NCBI GenBank assembly: GCA_036403155.1
Contig: DASWRM010000007.1
Span: 62,001-126,000, forward strand
Direction of reading: 5' to 3'
Source of the DNA: Gaiellales bacterium
GTDB lineage: Bacteria > Actinomycetota > Thermoleophilia > Gaiellales > JAICJC01
DNA length: 64,000 nt
In this document: piece after piece, positions 32,057-44,214 of the stretch
How positions within the stretch are numbered: position 1 is the first letter of the stretch
Layout of the letters: each line of letters begins with the position of its first letter
Translations under genes and position numbers: made by a program
Notes under the pieces: model-generated
Databases searched by the model: none
Told to the model about the DNA's origin: nothing
The model's input: only the letters and a program-made list of their open reading frames with translations

Positions 32057-33060
32057 CGCGGGCCCTGCGGCACGCGGTGCTGCGGGTGGAGCTGGAGGTG
32101 GACGGCGTGACCGCCCTGGTCGGGCCGTCCGGAGCCGGGAAGTCGACGCTGCTGCGAATGGTCGCGGGGCTCGTCCGCCCCGACACCGGAACGATCGAGT
32201 GCGACGGCGAGCGCTGGTTCGGCGGCGGCCGCGACGTCCCGCCCGAGCGCCGTCGGTGCGGATTCGTGTTCCAGGACTACGCCCTGTTCCCGCACATGAC
32301 CGTCGCCGAGAACGTCGCGTACGGCGCCCGCGGCGCCGCGACCGGGTCGCTGCTCGAGCGGCTCGGCATCGGCCATCTCGCGGCCGCGCGCCCGCCGTCC
32401 CTCTCCGGCGGCGAGCGGCAGCGGGTGGCCGTGGCCCGGGCGCTCGCACTGCGCCCGCGCGCGATGCTGCTCGACGAGCCGCTGGCAGCTCTCGACCCGG
32501 CCACACGCGGGTCGGTCGCCACCGAGCTCGCGGCCGTCCTGCGGGACGCGGGCGTGCCGGCGATCGTGGTCACGCACTCCTACGAAGAGGCCGTGACGCT
32601 GGCCCGTCGAGCCGCCGTGCTCGAGGACGGCCGCGTCGTGCAGGCGGCCGGCGTGCAGGAGCTGCTGGAAGCGCCCGCCACGCCGTTCGTCGCCGAGTTC
32701 GCCGGCACGAACTACCTGCCCGGGTTCGCGGCGGGATCCACCGTCCGGCTCGACCGCGGCGGGACGGTCGAGATCGCGGGCGCCGCCCACGGCCGGGTGG
32801 CCGTGCTGATCGCTCCGTGGGAGGTCACGCTGGCACACCGCCGGCCCGACGACTCCGCGCGCAACGCCCTCGCGGGACGGATCGAGCGCGTGGTTCCGCT
32901 CGGCAACAGGGTGCGTGTCGTCCTGGCGGGCATCACGGCGGAGATCACGCCCGAGTCGGCTGAGCGGCTCGAGCTGCGGCCGGGTGTGCACGCCGTCGCA
33001 TCCTGGAAGGCGACCAGCACCCGGCTGGTTCTGACCGGGGAGGACCGCGGGACCGGATAG
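32053..33060 (+). CDS. modC: Molybdate ABC transporter ATP-binding protein ModC
   Basis: The 335-residue ATPase has Walker A GPSGAGKST near residue 25, Q-loop VFQDYALFPHMTVAENVAYG, the signature LSGGERQRVAVARAL, and Walker B AMLLDEPLAALD. A C-terminal TOBE domain from about residue 265 (NALAGRIERVVPLGNR to VASWKATSTRLV) can bind oxyanions and resembles the TOBE domain of the operon regulator. It powers molybdate import. The final TAG also forms part of a TAGGGT hexamer before glxK. Confidence 0.93.
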   Translation: MTRALRHAVLRVELEVDGVTALVGPSGAGKSTLLRMVAGLVRPDTGTIECDGERWFGGGRDVPPERRRCGFVFQDYALFPHMTVAENVAYGARGAATGSLLERLGIGHLAAARPPSLSGGERQRVAVARALALRPRAMLLDEPLAALDPATRGSVATELAAVLRDAGVPAIVVTHSYEEAVTLARRAAVLEDGRVVQAAGVQELLEAPATPFVAEFAGTNYLPGFAAGSTVRLDRGGTVEIAGAAHGRVAVLIAPWEVTLAHRRPDDSARNALAGRIERVVPLGNRVRVVLAGITAEITPESAERLELRPGVHAVASWKATSTRLVLTGEDRGTG

Positions 33061-33069
33061 GGTCGCCGG

Positions 33070-34029
33070 GTGCTCGTCGTGATCGCCCCGGACAAGCTGC
33101 GCGGCACCTACAGCGCCGCGGAGGCGGCCGAGGCGCTCGCTCGAGGCTGGCGCGCGCGGCGGCCCGGTGACGAGACCCGGCAGGTGCCGCTCGCGGACGG
33201 CGGCGAGGGCACGGCGGGGGCCCTGCTGGCAGCGCGCAACGGAACCTGGCGGAGGGCGGCCGCGCACGACGCCGCAGGCCGGCCCATCGACGCGCGCTAT
33301 GCGCGCCTCCCCGGTGACGAGGCCGCGCTCGACGTCGCTGAGGCGTGTGGCGCCTGGCGCGTCGCCGACCTGGCGCCCGATCCGCTCGGCTCGAGCTCGT
33401 TCGGCGCCGGGGAGCTCGTGCGAGCGGCGATCGCCGGCGGCGCGGAACGCGTCGTGATCGGTGTCGGCGGCACGGCCACGACCGACGGTGGGGACGGCCT
33501 GCGCCGCGCGCTGGGGCCGGTGCCGGCGGGCGTCCGGCTGGTCGCCGCGCTCGACGTCGACAACCCGCTGCTCGGCCCGTCCGGCGCCGCAGCGGTGTAC
33601 GGCCCTCAGAAGGGCGCCACACCCGAGCAGGTGGACGAGCTCGACCGCCGCCTGGCGGGGCTCGACCTGCCGACGGCCGACATTCCGGGCGCCGGCGCCG
33701 GTGGCGGCATCGGCGCGATGCTGATGGCGCTCGGCGCCGAGGCTCGTGCGGGGGCGGAGCTCGTCCTCGGCGAGGTGGGCTTCGACGCCCTGCTCGCGGG
33801 CGCCGGGTGCTGCATCACGGCGGAGGGCCGCATCGACATGCAGACGCTCCGCGGCAAGGTCGTGTCGGCCGTCGCGGAGCGGTGCCGGGCGGCGGGCGTC
33901 CCCTGCATCGCCGTCGGCGGGCAGGTCGAGCCGCAGGCGGCCGCCGAGCTCGCCCGGGTGGGCGCCCGCTGTCACGAGCAGGGCGACCTGGAGCTGGCCG
34001 GCGCCGAGCTGGCGTCCTCGCTCAGCTGA
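33070..34029 (+). CDS. glxK: Glycerate kinase (GlxK/GarK type)
   Basis: The 319-residue protein begins VVIAPDKLRGTYSAAEAAEAL and has PLADGGEGTAGALL, GSSSFGAGELV, GVGGTATTDGG and GVALMALG-type segments, the standard layout of the type I glycerate kinase family. It phosphorylates glycerate to a phosphoglycerate, linking serine or glyoxylate breakdown to glycolysis. The GTG start is 6 bases after TAGGGT at 33058-33063, which includes the modC stop. The 3' end overlaps htpX by 8 bases within TCAGCTGA. Confidence 0.9.
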   Translation: MLVVIAPDKLRGTYSAAEAAEALARGWRARRPGDETRQVPLADGGEGTAGALLAARNGTWRRAAAHDAAGRPIDARYARLPGDEAALDVAEACGAWRVADLAPDPLGSSSFGAGELVRAAIAGGAERVVIGVGGTATTDGGDGLRRALGPVPAGVRLVAALDVDNPLLGPSGAAAVYGPQKGATPEQVDELDRRLAGLDLPTADIPGAGAGGGIGAMLMALGAEARAGAELVLGEVGFDALLAGAGCCITAEGRIDMQTLRGKVVSAVAERCRAAGVPCIAVGGQVEPQAAAELARVGARCHEQGDLELAGAELASSLS

Positions 34030-34936
34030 GCGTGAACCCGCCCAGCTGCTCGAGCCGCGCGATGCGGTCCTCCAGCGGCGGGTGGGTGTCGAACAGCCCG
34101 CCCAGGCTCGACCGCAGACCCTTGTGGTCGCGAAGGGGCGACTCGATGTAGAGGTGTGCGGTGGCCCGCGTGACGGTGTGCAGCGCCTGTGTGTCGTCGC
34201 GCAGCGCGGCCAGTGCGCGGGCCAGGCCCTCCGCATCGCCGGTGATCTCCACGGCACTCGCGTCGGCCAGATACTCCCTGCGGCGGGACAGGCACATCTG
34301 CAGCAGCGACGCCCCGATCGGCGCGAGCACCGCGGCGACCAGGCCGATGACGACCGCCAGGCCGCCGAGGCCGCCGTCACGCCGCTCCGACGACCCGCCG
34401 CCGAAGATCGTGATGCGCATCAGCAGATCGGCCGAGAGCGCGATGACGCCGACGAGCACGGCCGCCAGGCTCATCAGGCGCACGTCGCGGTTTCTGATGT
34501 GCGAGACCTCGTGGGCCAGCACGCCCTCCAGCTCGCGGCGGTCCATCAGCTTGACGATGCCCGAGGTGACCGCGACGTACGCATGCTCGGGGTCGCGGCC
34601 GGCGGCGAAGGCATTGGGCGCCGAGTCGTCGATCATGTACAGGTCCGGCGTGCGCGGCAGGCCGGCCGCGATGGCGACGTTCTCGAGCACCCGGTACACC
34701 TCCGGCTGATCCTCCTTGGTGACCTTGTGGGCGCCCGAGGCGGCGGCGATGATCGAGCCCGCCGCGAACCACGAGATGACGCCGTACACGATCGCGACGA
34801 TGCCGATGATGCCGGCGACGCCGGGCTGGTAGGCGTAGAACACGACGGCGACGAAGACGCCCGACAGCAGGCCGAAGCCGAGCAGCACGAGCAGCGTGCG
34901 CACCCGGTTCGACCGGATCTGCTGCTGCAGCGTCAC
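34022..34936 (-). CDS. htpX: HtpX-type membrane zinc metalloprotease (M48)
   Basis: The 304-residue protein has two N-terminal membrane segments (TLLVLLGFGLLSGVFVAVVFYAY and GIIGIVAIVYGVISWFAAG), the HExxH motif in VLAHEVSHIRNRD near residue 145, two further membrane segments, and a downstream glutamate region (REYLADASAVEIT). It degrades damaged membrane proteins. The GTG at 34936 abuts the lemA stop by 1 base, making a lemA-htpX operon, a pairing found in many bacteria. The upstream open frame is not coding. Confidence 0.93.
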   Translation of the reverse strand: MTLQQQIRSNRVRTLLVLLGFGLLSGVFVAVVFYAYQPGVAGIIGIVAIVYGVISWFAAGSIIAAASGAHKVTKEDQPEVYRVLENVAIAAGLPRTPDLYMIDDSAPNAFAAGRDPEHAYVAVTSGIVKLMDRRELEGVLAHEVSHIRNRDVRLMSLAAVLVGVIALSADLLMRITIFGGGSSERRDGGLGGLAVVIGLVAAVLAPIGASLLQMCLSRRREYLADASAVEITGDAEGLARALAALRDDTQALHTVTRATAHLYIESPLRDHKGLRSSLGGLFDTHPPLEDRIARLEQLGGFTLS

Positions 34937-34937
34937 G

Positions 34938-35492
34938 TCAGAGCGACACGCTGACCGGCGCCCGGTCCCCGTCGTCCTCGAGCCGGAAGAACTCGCGCGG
35001 CGCGAACCCGAACGTCCCGGCGACAAGGCTCGCCGGGAAGGTCTGCTGTGCGGTGTTGAACTGCTGCACGACCGTGTTGTAGTAGCGGCGCGCGGCCGCG
35101 ATCTTGTCCTCGGTGTCCGTCAGCTCCTCCTGGAGGCGCTGGAAGTTCTCGCTCGCGCGCAGCTGCGGGTAGGCCTCCGCGACCGCAAACAGGCGGCCCA
35201 GCGCGGCGCTCGTCCTGCCCGCCGCGTCGGAGGCCTGCGCCACGCCCGTCGCCGAGAGGGTGGACGCCCGCGCCTGCGACACCTCGTCGAAGACGCCCTG
35301 CTCGTGTGCCGCATAGGCCTTGACCGATTCGACCAGGTTCGGGATCAGGTCGGCGCGCCGCTTCAGCTGGATGTCGATCCCCGAGAACCCCTGCGACGTC
35401 TCGTTGCGCAGCCGCACGAGCCGGTTGTAGGTGAACACCAGCCACAGCAGGGCGACGACGACGAGCGCACCGATGATCCAGACGACGAGCAT
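34938..35492 (-). CDS. lemA: LemA family protein
   Basis: The 184-residue protein has one N-terminal membrane segment ([21 protein letters not shown]) with a short outside tail, then a long helical domain with [31 protein letters not shown], the LemA signature, and [20 protein letters not shown]. The function is not settled; linkage with htpX suggests envelope protein quality control. The ATG at 35492 follows TAGGCT (35506-35501) by 8 bases, so it seems leaderless. It is divergent from the aldolase gene. Confidence 0.92.
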   Translation of the reverse strand: MLVVWIIGALVVVALLWLVFTYNRLVRLRNETSQGFSGIDIQLKRRADLIPNLVESVKAYAAHEQGVFDEVSQARASTLSATGVAQASDAAGRTSAALGRLFAVAEAYPQLRASENFQRLQEELTDTEDKIAAARRYYNTVVQQFNTAQQTFPASLVAGTFGFAPREFFRLEDDGDRAPVSVSL

Positions 35493-35557
35493 GCGGGGAA
35501 AGCCTACTCGCGCGCGCCGATAGAATGGCGACAAAACGCGGCCTTCCGGGGGATGAC

Positions 35558-36628
35558 ATGGCAACGACGAGCGGATCGCAGATCGAGCAGCTGCTGGGCG
35601 ACGAGGCCGAGTCGCTGCTCACCTACCAGGCGCAGGGCATCGACAGCAGCCGGCTGCAGCTACCCGGCCCAGACTTCATCGACCGGGTGCTGGTCGACAG
35701 CGACCGCCCGGTGCCCGTGCTCCGCAACCTCGCACAGGTGCTCAACACCGGCCGGCTGGGCGGGACGGGCTACCTCTCGATCCTGCCGGTCGACCAGGGC
35801 ATCGAGCACTCCGCCGCGGCGTCGTTCTCGAAGAACCCCGCGTACTTCGACCCGCGGAACCTGCTGGAGCTGGCGCTCGAGGCGGGCTGCAACGCCATCG
35901 CCACGACCTTCGGCGTGCTCGGCATCGAGGCGCGGCGCTACGCCCACCGGATCCCGTTCATCGTCAAGCTGAACCACAACCAGCTCCTGACCTACCCCAA
36001 CGAGTACGACCAGATCATGTTCGGCTCGGTGCGGCAGGCCTACGAGCTGGGAGCCGTGGGCGTCGGCGCGACCATCTACTTCGGCTCCGAGCAGTCGAGC
36101 CGCCAGATCATCGAGGTCAGCGAGGCCTTCGAGGAGGCGCACGCTCTGGGGATGTTCACGGTGCTGTGGTGCTATCTGCGCAACTCGGCCTTCAAGACCG
36201 ACCAGGGCGACATGCACGTCGCGGCCGACCTGACCGGACAGGCGAACCACATCGGCGTCACCATCCAGGCCGACATCATCAAGCAGAAGCAGCCCGAGCG
36301 AAACGGCGGGTACCTGGCGCTGAAGGGCTTCGGCAAGACCGACCCGCTCGTGTACGACCGGCTGACGACCGACAACCCGATCGACCTCACGCGGTGGCAG
36401 GTCGTGAACAACTACATGGGCCGCGTGCCGCTGATCAACTCGGGCGGCGAGTCCGCCGGCGAGTCGGATCTGGCGCAGGCCGTGCGCACGGCTGTCATCA
36501 ACAAGCGGGCGGGCGGAGCCGGCCTGATCGTGGGCCGCAAGGCCTTCCAGCGACCGCTCGACGAGGGCGTCGCCCTGCTGAACACGATCCAGGACGTCTA
36601 CCTGGACGAGTCGATCGCCCTGGCGTAG
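35558..36628 (+). CDS. Class I fructose-bisphosphate aldolase (DhnA/FbaB family)
   Basis: The 356-residue protein has [48 protein letters not shown] and [15 protein letters not shown]-type segments of the archaeal/bacterial class I aldolase family. It would interconvert fructose 1,6-bisphosphate and triose phosphates. Two starts are possible: ATG 35525, which lies inside the -10-like TAGAAT at 35521-35526, and ATG 35558, preceded by CCGGGGGA. The second is preferred. It sits beside a sugar kinase and the pentose phosphate operon. Confidence 0.9.
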   Translation: MATTSGSQIEQLLGDEAESLLTYQAQGIDSSRLQLPGPDFIDRVLVDSDRPVPVLRNLAQVLNTGRLGGTGYLSILPVDQGIEHSAAASFSKNPAYFDPRNLLELALEAGCNAIATTFGVLGIEARRYAHRIPFIVKLNHNQLLTYPNEYDQIMFGSVRQAYELGAVGVGATIYFGSEQSSRQIIEVSEAFEEAHALGMFTVLWCYLRNSAFKTDQGDMHVAADLTGQANHIGVTIQADIIKQKQPERNGGYLALKGFGKTDPLVYDRLTTDNPIDLTRWQVVNNYMGRVPLINSGGESAGESDLAQAVRTAVINKRAGGAGLIVGRKAFQRPLDEGVALLNTIQDVYLDESIALA

Positions 36629-36632
36629 CGGC

Positions 36633-37592
36633 TCAGGCGATCTGCAGTCCGGCGCCGATCGCGCCGCCGAGGTCGCCGAGCTCGGCCGGCACCACCGGAG
36701 GTGGGCGGTCGTCCACGAACAGGTGGGGGAGCATCCGGTCGCGGATCCGGCCGACGTAGGGGTCTGCCAGCCGCGTCCCCAGCCCACCGCCGATCACGAC
36801 CGCCTCGACGTCGAGCAGGTTGACGGCCGAGGCGATCCCGGCCGCCAGCGCCTCCACCGCACGGTCGATCAGCTTGACCGCCATCCGGTCCTCACGCGCC
36901 AGCGCCCGCGCCCACACACCGCTGGTCAGCTGCGCACGCCCGCGCTTCTCCATGATCTCGAACAGATCGGTGTGGTCGCCGTGCTCCTGCAGCTCACGCG
37001 CGTGCAGCTCCATCGCCTTGCGGCCCGCGTAGGCCTCGACGCAGCCGTGGCGGCCGCAGGTGCACTTCGCGCCGCCGATCTTGACGACCATGTGGCCGAT
37101 CTCGCCCGCGGCGCCGCGCCCCGACCACATGTCGCCGTTCAGGACGATGCCGCTGCCGACGCCGGTGCCCCAGAACACGCCGAGCAGCGACCCGCGACCG
37201 CGGCCGGCGCCCAGCCGCAGCTCCGCGAGCGTGCCCACCTTGACGTCGTTGCCCAACCGCACCTCGACGCCGCCGAGCGGCTTGCCGACTGCCGCAGCCA
37301 GCGCGAAGCTGCCCGTCCAGTCCGCCGTCACGTTCCGCGCCTGCGTCACCGTCCCCGCGGCGTCGTCGCTCGTCCCGGGCGAGCCGATGCCGGCGCCGCG
37401 CAGGTCGTCCTGCGTCGCACCGGCGGCTGCGAGCGCCTCGCGCACCGCGGCCACGATCTCCTCGGCGACACCCTCGGGCCCGCGGTCCTTCGGCGTCGGG
37501 TGGCGCGCCTGCCCGAGCACCCGGTGCTCGTCGTCGATCACCACCGTCTGGATCTTCGTGCCGCCGAGGTCGACACCGGCGCGAACCGTCAT
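36633..37592 (-). CDS. ROK family sugar kinase (probable glucokinase)
   Basis: The 319-residue protein starts VRAGVDLGGTKIQTVVID (phosphate-binding loop), has GSPGTSDD and LLGVFWGTGVGSGIV, and the ROK zinc motif CTCGRHGCVEAYAG near residue 172, preceded by GEIGHMVV. ROK kinases phosphorylate glucose or other hexoses. Glucokinase is favoured because the divergent operon begins the pentose phosphate pathway. GAGGAAG before the ATG is a normal ribosome binding site. Its stop is 4 bases from the aldolase stop. Confidence 0.85.
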   Translation of the reverse strand: MTVRAGVDLGGTKIQTVVIDDEHRVLGQARHPTPKDRGPEGVAEEIVAAVREALAAAGATQDDLRGAGIGSPGTSDDAAGTVTQARNVTADWTGSFALAAAVGKPLGGVEVRLGNDVKVGTLAELRLGAGRGRGSLLGVFWGTGVGSGIVLNGDMWSGRGAAGEIGHMVVKIGGAKCTCGRHGCVEAYAGRKAMELHARELQEHGDHTDLFEIMEKRGRAQLTSGVWARALAREDRMAVKLIDRAVEALAAGIASAVNLLDVEAVVIGGGLGTRLADPYVGRIRDRMLPHLFVDDRPPPVVPAELGDLGGAIGAGLQIA

Positions 37593-37771
37593 GGCTTCCT
37601 CGCTGTGTGAGCTGGTCGTGGTCGGGGAAATCTACCGGACGTCCCCCAGGTCGCCCGCGCCGTGGCGCCGCGCCGATCGCCGCCGGGCGGCCCTTCGCAG
37701 CGGGGCCGGTCCGGTCAGATCGCCGGTGATACGGTTCCGCGCGACCGACCGTCGTGTCCCAAGGAGAGCGC

Positions 37772-39760
37772 GTGCCACAGCCGTTCGACGACATCGACCA
37801 GCTCTGCGTCAACACCGTCCGCACACTCTCGCTGGACGCGGTCGAGCAGGCGAAATCCGGTCACCCCGGGCTGCCGCTCGGCTCGGCTCCGATGGCCCAC
37901 GTGATCTGGACGCGGCACCTGCGCTACAACCCCGCTGACCCCGCGTGGCCGGGGCGCGACCGCTTCGTGCTGTCGGGCGGGCACGGCTGCATGCTGCTGT
38001 ACTCGCTCCTGCACCTGACCGGCTACGACCTGCCGCTCGAGGAGCTGAAGCGGTTCCGGCAGTGGGGCAGCATGACCCCCGGCCACCCGGAGTACGGGCA
38101 CACGCCCGGCGTCGAGACGACAACCGGACCGCTCGGCCAGGGCAGCGCGAATGCCATCGGCATGGCGATCGCCGCGAAGCACCTGGAGGCGGTCTACGGC
38201 CCCGATGCCGGCTTCCGCGTCTATGCCATCGTCACCGATGGCGACCTGATGGAAGGGATCTCCGGGGAGGCGTCGTCCATCGCAGGGCATCTCGGACTCG
38301 ACAACCTGCTGTTCCTCTACGACGACAACCATGTCACCATCGACGGCGACACCGAGATCACGTTCACCGAGGACCGCATGGCCCGGTATGCCGCCTATGG
38401 CTGGCACACCGACGTTGTCGCTGACGGCAACGATCTCGAGGCGATCGAGGGGGCGGTCGAGCGTGCGCTGGCCGTGACCGGCAGGCCGGGCATCATCGCG
38501 GTCAAGACGATCATCGGCTTCGGGTCGCGGGACGCCGGCACGTCGCGTGCGCACTCGGACGCGCGAGGCCCCGAGCAGCAGGCCGAGACGAAGCGCGCGC
38601 TCGGCTTCGACCCCGACGAGTGGTTCGTGGTGCCCGACGCGGCGCGCGACCGCTACCGCGAGGCGCTCGAGCGCGGCGCCCGCGAGCAGCGGGAGTGGAC
38701 GGAGCGGATTTCGCAGAGCCCGAAGTGGGACGAGCTGCAGCGGATCTACGCGGGCACCGGCCCCGGCGACCTGACGATCGACTGGTTCTCGCCCGAGGAG
38801 AAGCCGATGGCGACGCGGGCAGCCTCCGGCAAGGTGATCGCGCAGATCGCGCCGCAGGTGCCCGAGCTGGTGGGCGGGTCGGCCGACCTGACCCCCTCGA
38901 ACAACACCAAGCCGCCCGACTGGACGGATCTCGAGCCCGGACAGTACGACGGCCGCTACCTGCGCTTCGGCGTTCGCGAGCACGGCATGGGCGGCATCGT
39001 GAACGGGCTGGTCGTCTCGCATCTGAGGGCGTTCGGCGCGACGTTCTTCAACTTCCTCGACTACATGAAGCCGGCAGTCCGCCTCTCGGCGCTGATGAAC
39101 ATCCCGGCCATCTGGATCTACACGCACGACTCGATCGGCCTGGGCGAGGACGGTCCAACACACCAGCCGATCGAGCAGCTTGCCACGCTGCGGGCCACGC
39201 CCAACCTGACCACGTTTCGCCCTGCCGACGCCAACGAGACGGCGGTCGGCTGGCGCATCGCGCTGGCGCGGCGGACGCCCACCGCGCTGATTCTGAGCCG
39301 CCAGGCGCTGCCGGTGCTGGACTCGGCCGAGCTGCCGATCACGGAGGCGGCGCGGGGCGGCTACGTGCTCGAGAGCGACGACGACCCGGCCGTCCTCCTG
39401 ATCGCGACCGGCGCGGAGGTGCACACGGCGCTCGAGGCGCGCGCACTCCTGGCCGAGGACGGCATCGCCAGCCGCGTCGTCTCGCTGCCGTCGTGGGAGC
39501 TGTTCGACGAGCAGCCGGAGGAGTACCGCGAGCAGGTGATCCCGCCGTCCGTCGAGGCGCGCGTCTGCATCGAGGCCGGCGCCTCGCTCGGCTGGTCGAG
39601 GTTCGCCGGCGAGCATGGGGCGATCGTTGCGCTCGACCGCTTCGGGGCGTCGGCGCCCGGCACGTCGGTGCTCGAGCATCTCGGATTCACGCCGCGCCAC
39701 GTCGCGGACGAGGCGCAGCGCGTCCTGTCACATCTCCGCCAAGGGGGCGTTCCGTCATGA
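37772..39760 (+). CDS. tkt: Transketolase
   Basis: The 662-residue protein has [20 protein letters not shown], the thiamine diphosphate motif [19 protein letters not shown] near residue 155, [13 protein letters not shown], and [15 protein letters not shown]. It shuttles two-carbon units in the pentose phosphate pathway and needs Mg and TPP. GTG 37772 is preferred over GTG 37754 because AAGGAGAG sits directly before it. TACGGT at 37730-37735 is a possible -10 element. It is first of the operon tkt-tal-gnd-zwf-opcA-pgl. Confidence 0.95.
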   Translation: MPQPFDDIDQLCVNTVRTLSLDAVEQAKSGHPGLPLGSAPMAHVIWTRHLRYNPADPAWPGRDRFVLSGGHGCMLLYSLLHLTGYDLPLEELKRFRQWGSMTPGHPEYGHTPGVETTTGPLGQGSANAIGMAIAAKHLEAVYGPDAGFRVYAIVTDGDLMEGISGEASSIAGHLGLDNLLFLYDDNHVTIDGDTEITFTEDRMARYAAYGWHTDVVADGNDLEAIEGAVERALAVTGRPGIIAVKTIIGFGSRDAGTSRAHSDARGPEQQAETKRALGFDPDEWFVVPDAARDRYREALERGAREQREWTERISQSPKWDELQRIYAGTGPGDLTIDWFSPEEKPMATRAASGKVIAQIAPQVPELVGGSADLTPSNNTKPPDWTDLEPGQYDGRYLRFGVREHGMGGIVNGLVVSHLRAFGATFFNFLDYMKPAVRLSALMNIPAIWIYTHDSIGLGEDGPTHQPIEQLATLRATPNLTTFRPADANETAVGWRIALARRTPTALILSRQALPVLDSAELPITEAARGGYVLESDDDPAVLLIATGAEVHTALEARALLAEDGIASRVVSLPSWELFDEQPEEYREQVIPPSVEARVCIEAGASLGWSRFAGEHGAIVALDRFGASAPGTSVLEHLGFTPRHVADEAQRVLSHLRQGGVPS

Positions 39761-40854
39761 CCCGTCTGCACGACCTCGCCGCCGCGGGCACGAGCCCGTG
39801 GCTCGACAACATCCAGCGCGGTTGGCTGGGCTCGGGAGAGTTCCGCCGGATCCTCGGAGAGGGCATCGTCGGGGTGACGTCCAACCCGACCATCTTCCAG
39901 AAGGCGATCGCGGAGTCGAGCGACTACGACGCCGCCATCCGCGCGCTCGCGGGCAGCGGGATGTCGGCCACCGATGTGTTCTTCGAGCTGGCCGTTGCCG
40001 ACGTGCAGGGCGCCGCCGACCAGATCCGGCATGTCTACGACGAGACCGGCCACCTCGACGGCTACGTCTCCTTCGAGCTGCCGCCCGCGATGGCGAACGA
40101 CACCGATGCGTCGATCGCGGCGGCGCCCGAGTTCTGGGAGCGGATCGCCCGGCCCAACATCTTCATCAAGATCCCCGGCACGGCCGAGGGCGTCGCGGCG
40201 ATCGAGGAGTCGATCGTACGCGGCATCAACGTCAACGTCACGCTGCTGTTCTCGCTCGAGAACTACGAGCGGGTGCACTGGGCGTTCATCCGCGGTCTCG
40301 AGCGGCGGCTGGAGGCGGGCGATCCCATCGACGACGTGCACTCGGTTGCGAGCTTCTTCGTGTCCCGCGTCGACACCGCGGTCGACAAGCTGCTGCCCGA
40401 GGGGTCGCCGCTGCGCGGCACCGCCGCCGTCGCGAACGCGAAGCTCGCCTACCAGCGGTTCCTCGAGATCACCGCGGACGAGCGCTGGCAGGCGCTCGCG
40501 GCCAAGGGCGCGAAGGTGCAGCGGCCGCTGTGGGCGTCCACCGGCACGAAGAACCCCGACTACTCCGATGTGCTGTACGTCGACGAGCTGATCGGCCCGG
40601 ACTGCGTGAACACCATGCCGAACGCGACCATCGATGCGTTCCTCGACCACGGCACCGTGCGGCGCACCGTGGACGAGGACGTGGACGGAGCCCGCCGGAT
40701 CATGGACGAGCTGGCGGCAGCCGGGGTTGAGCTCGACGACGTCACTCGGAAGCTCGAGACCGACGGCGTCGAGGCGTTCAGCGACTCCTTCGACTCGCTG
40801 GGCGACACGATCAAGCAGGAGCTCGACCGGATGGGCGCGCGGGGCGCCGCCTAG
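39757..40854 (+). CDS. tal: Transaldolase (long actinobacterial type)
   Basis: The 365-residue protein has [16 protein letters not shown] near residue 36, and the Schiff-base lysine in [17 protein letters not shown] near residue 137, then [17 protein letters not shown]. It moves three-carbon units between sugar phosphates. The ATG overlaps the tkt stop in ATGA; the frame is open far upstream through tkt but that is not coding. Length matches Tal proteins of Streptomyces-type PPP operons. Confidence 0.95.
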   Translation: MTRLHDLAAAGTSPWLDNIQRGWLGSGEFRRILGEGIVGVTSNPTIFQKAIAESSDYDAAIRALAGSGMSATDVFFELAVADVQGAADQIRHVYDETGHLDGYVSFELPPAMANDTDASIAAAPEFWERIARPNIFIKIPGTAEGVAAIEESIVRGINVNVTLLFSLENYERVHWAFIRGLERRLEAGDPIDDVHSVASFFVSRVDTAVDKLLPEGSPLRGTAAVANAKLAYQRFLEITADERWQALAAKGAKVQRPLWASTGTKNPDYSDVLYVDELIGPDCVNTMPNATIDAFLDHGTVRRTVDEDVDGARRIMDELAAAGVELDDVTRKLETDGVEAFSDSFDSLGDTIKQELDRMGARGAA

Positions 40855-40889
40855 CCGCGCGCGCTGCCCCCAAACGCAAGGACAGGGAC

Positions 40890-41782
40890 ATGGAACTGGC
40901 AATGATCGGGCTGGGCCGCATGGGCGGCAACATGGCTCACCGGCTGAGCGACGCGGGTCACCGCGTGGTCGGCTGGACGCAGGGCGGGGATGCCTCGACC
41001 GCGGAGGAGTTCGGGATCGCCTGGGCCGGCTCGCTGGCCGACGCGGTGGCGGCGCTGGAGCAGCGTCCGCGCGTGGTCTGGCTGATGATCCCGGCCGGCG
41101 CGCCGACCGCGGCCACGCTCGACGAGCTCGCCGGCCTGCTCGCGGAGGGTGACATCGTTGTCGATGGAGGCAACTCCAACTTCCGGGAGTCGCAGGAGCA
41201 CGCACGCCGGCTGGCCGAGCACGGCATCGAGTTCATCGACTGCGGCACCTCGGGCGGCGTATGGGGGTACGCCAACGGCTACTGCCTGATGATGGGCGGC
41301 AGCGACGCGGCCGTCGCGACGCTCGCGCCCGCCTTCGAGACGCTCGCCCCGCCGGACGGCTGGCTCCATACGGGCCCGGTCGGGTCCGGGCACTTCACGA
41401 AGATGGTGCACAACGGGATCGAGTACGCCCTGATGCAGGCCTACGGCGAGGGCTTCGAGGTGCTGGAGAAGAGCGAGTTCGACCTCGACCTGCCTGCCGT
41501 GGCGGAGGTCTGGCGGCACAGCTCGGTCGTCCGCTCGTGGCTGCTCGACCTGCTCGCCTCGGCGCTGAAGGACGACCCGAAGCTCGAGCACATCAAGGGC
41601 TACGTCGACGACTCCGGAGAGGGCCGCTGGACGGTGTTCGAGGCCATCAACGAGAGCGTCGCGGCGCCGGCCATCGCGATTGCGCTGATGGCGCGGTTCA
41701 CGTCCCGGGATCCCGACCCGTTCTCGATGAAGGCGATCGCCGCGCTCCGCAACCAGTTCGGCGGCCACGCGGTGGTGCGGGA

Positions 41783-41786
<4 letters not shown>
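40890..41786 (+). CDS. gnd: 6-phosphogluconate dehydrogenase, decarboxylating (short type)
   Basis: The 298-residue protein has the nucleotide loop MIGLGRMGGNMAHRL, the substrate motif DGGNSNFRESQEHARR, FIDCGTSGGVWGY, and GSGHFTKMVHNGIEYALMQAYGEG with the catalytic Lys and Asn. It oxidises 6-phosphogluconate to ribulose 5-phosphate. The short form of about 300 residues often prefers NAD. It lies 35 bases after tal, and its stop overlaps the zwf GTG. Confidence 0.94.
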
Positions 41787-43296
<1,510 letters not shown>

Positions 43297-43300
<4 letters not shown>

Positions 43301-44214
43301 GCCAGCCGGAGGTGCGAAGCGCGGGGTGGATCGAGCTGGCCGGCGTCGAGCGCGCGCTCGCGGAGCTGCGCGGCGGCGACAGCCTGGGCAGCGTCCGCGC
43401 GACGACGCTGAACCTGGTGATCACGTGCAGCTGTGACGAGGACGCGGAGGCGACGGAGCGCGTCCTCGAGGGCATCGGCGGCAGCCGCCCGCTGCGCGCC
43501 ATCGTCATATCGCCCAGCACCGGCACACCGAAGGCGCGCGTGTCCAGCGCCTGCTGGATGGGCGGCGGGCAGCAGGTCTGCACCGAGCGGATCACGATCC
43601 GCGGCCCCCGTGCCGCCCTGCCCAGCGCGGTGGTCGCGCTGCTCGTCGCCGACCTTCCCGCGTTCCTGTGGTGGCAGGGCGAGATCCCGGACGCCGACGA
43701 CCCGGTGCTCGACGAGCTGGTCGAGACGGCAACGCGCGTGATCGTCGACTCCGACCTCGCAGGCATCGACGCGGTGCGACGCATCGAGCCGCGGGCCGCC
43801 GGCCTGGTCGACCTCGGATGGGTGCGCACGAACCCGTGGCGGGAGGCGATCGCCGCGCTGTTCGACGGCGCTCGCCAGCGCAAGGCGCTCGACCACCTGG
43901 TCGGGATCGAGGTGTCCGGGCCGCCCAACCAGGCCGCCCTGCTGGCCGGGTGGCTGCGCTCGCGGCTGGGTCGCCAGGTCGGCCTCGACGTGTCGCGTGC
44001 GAAGCGCATCAACCGCGTGAAGGTGCTCTGCGGCGACGAGACGTTCATGGTGGAGCGGTCGGGCCGCAATGAGCACGGCGAGGCGCGAGGGCCCGGGCTG
44101 GCGCCGCGAGCCGTCGGCCTTCCCGCGCCGAGCCTCGTGGCGCTGCTCTCCGGCGAGCTCGACCGGCTCGGCGCCGAGCGGCCGTTCGAGCAAGCGCTCG
44201 GCGCCGCGGCGTGA
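43297..44214 (+). CDS. opcA: Glucose-6-phosphate dehydrogenase assembly protein OpcA
   Basis: The 305-residue protein has RATTLNLVITC near the N-terminus, the segment LVADLPAFLWWQGEIPD typical of OpcA, and DSDLAGIDAVRR and ALFDGARQRKALDHL. OpcA promotes oligomer assembly and activity of glucose-6-phosphate dehydrogenase. The GTG overlaps the zwf stop, as expected for proteins that work together, and its 3' end overlaps pgl by 4 bases. Confidence 0.92.

Noticed and set aside
37593-37771. Riboswitch or structured RNA between the ROK kinase and tkt
   Set aside because: The 179-base gap is GC-rich and forms many weak stems, but no known riboswitch core is visible. The ribosome site AAGGAGAG and a TACGGT hexamer explain its use as a promoter region.
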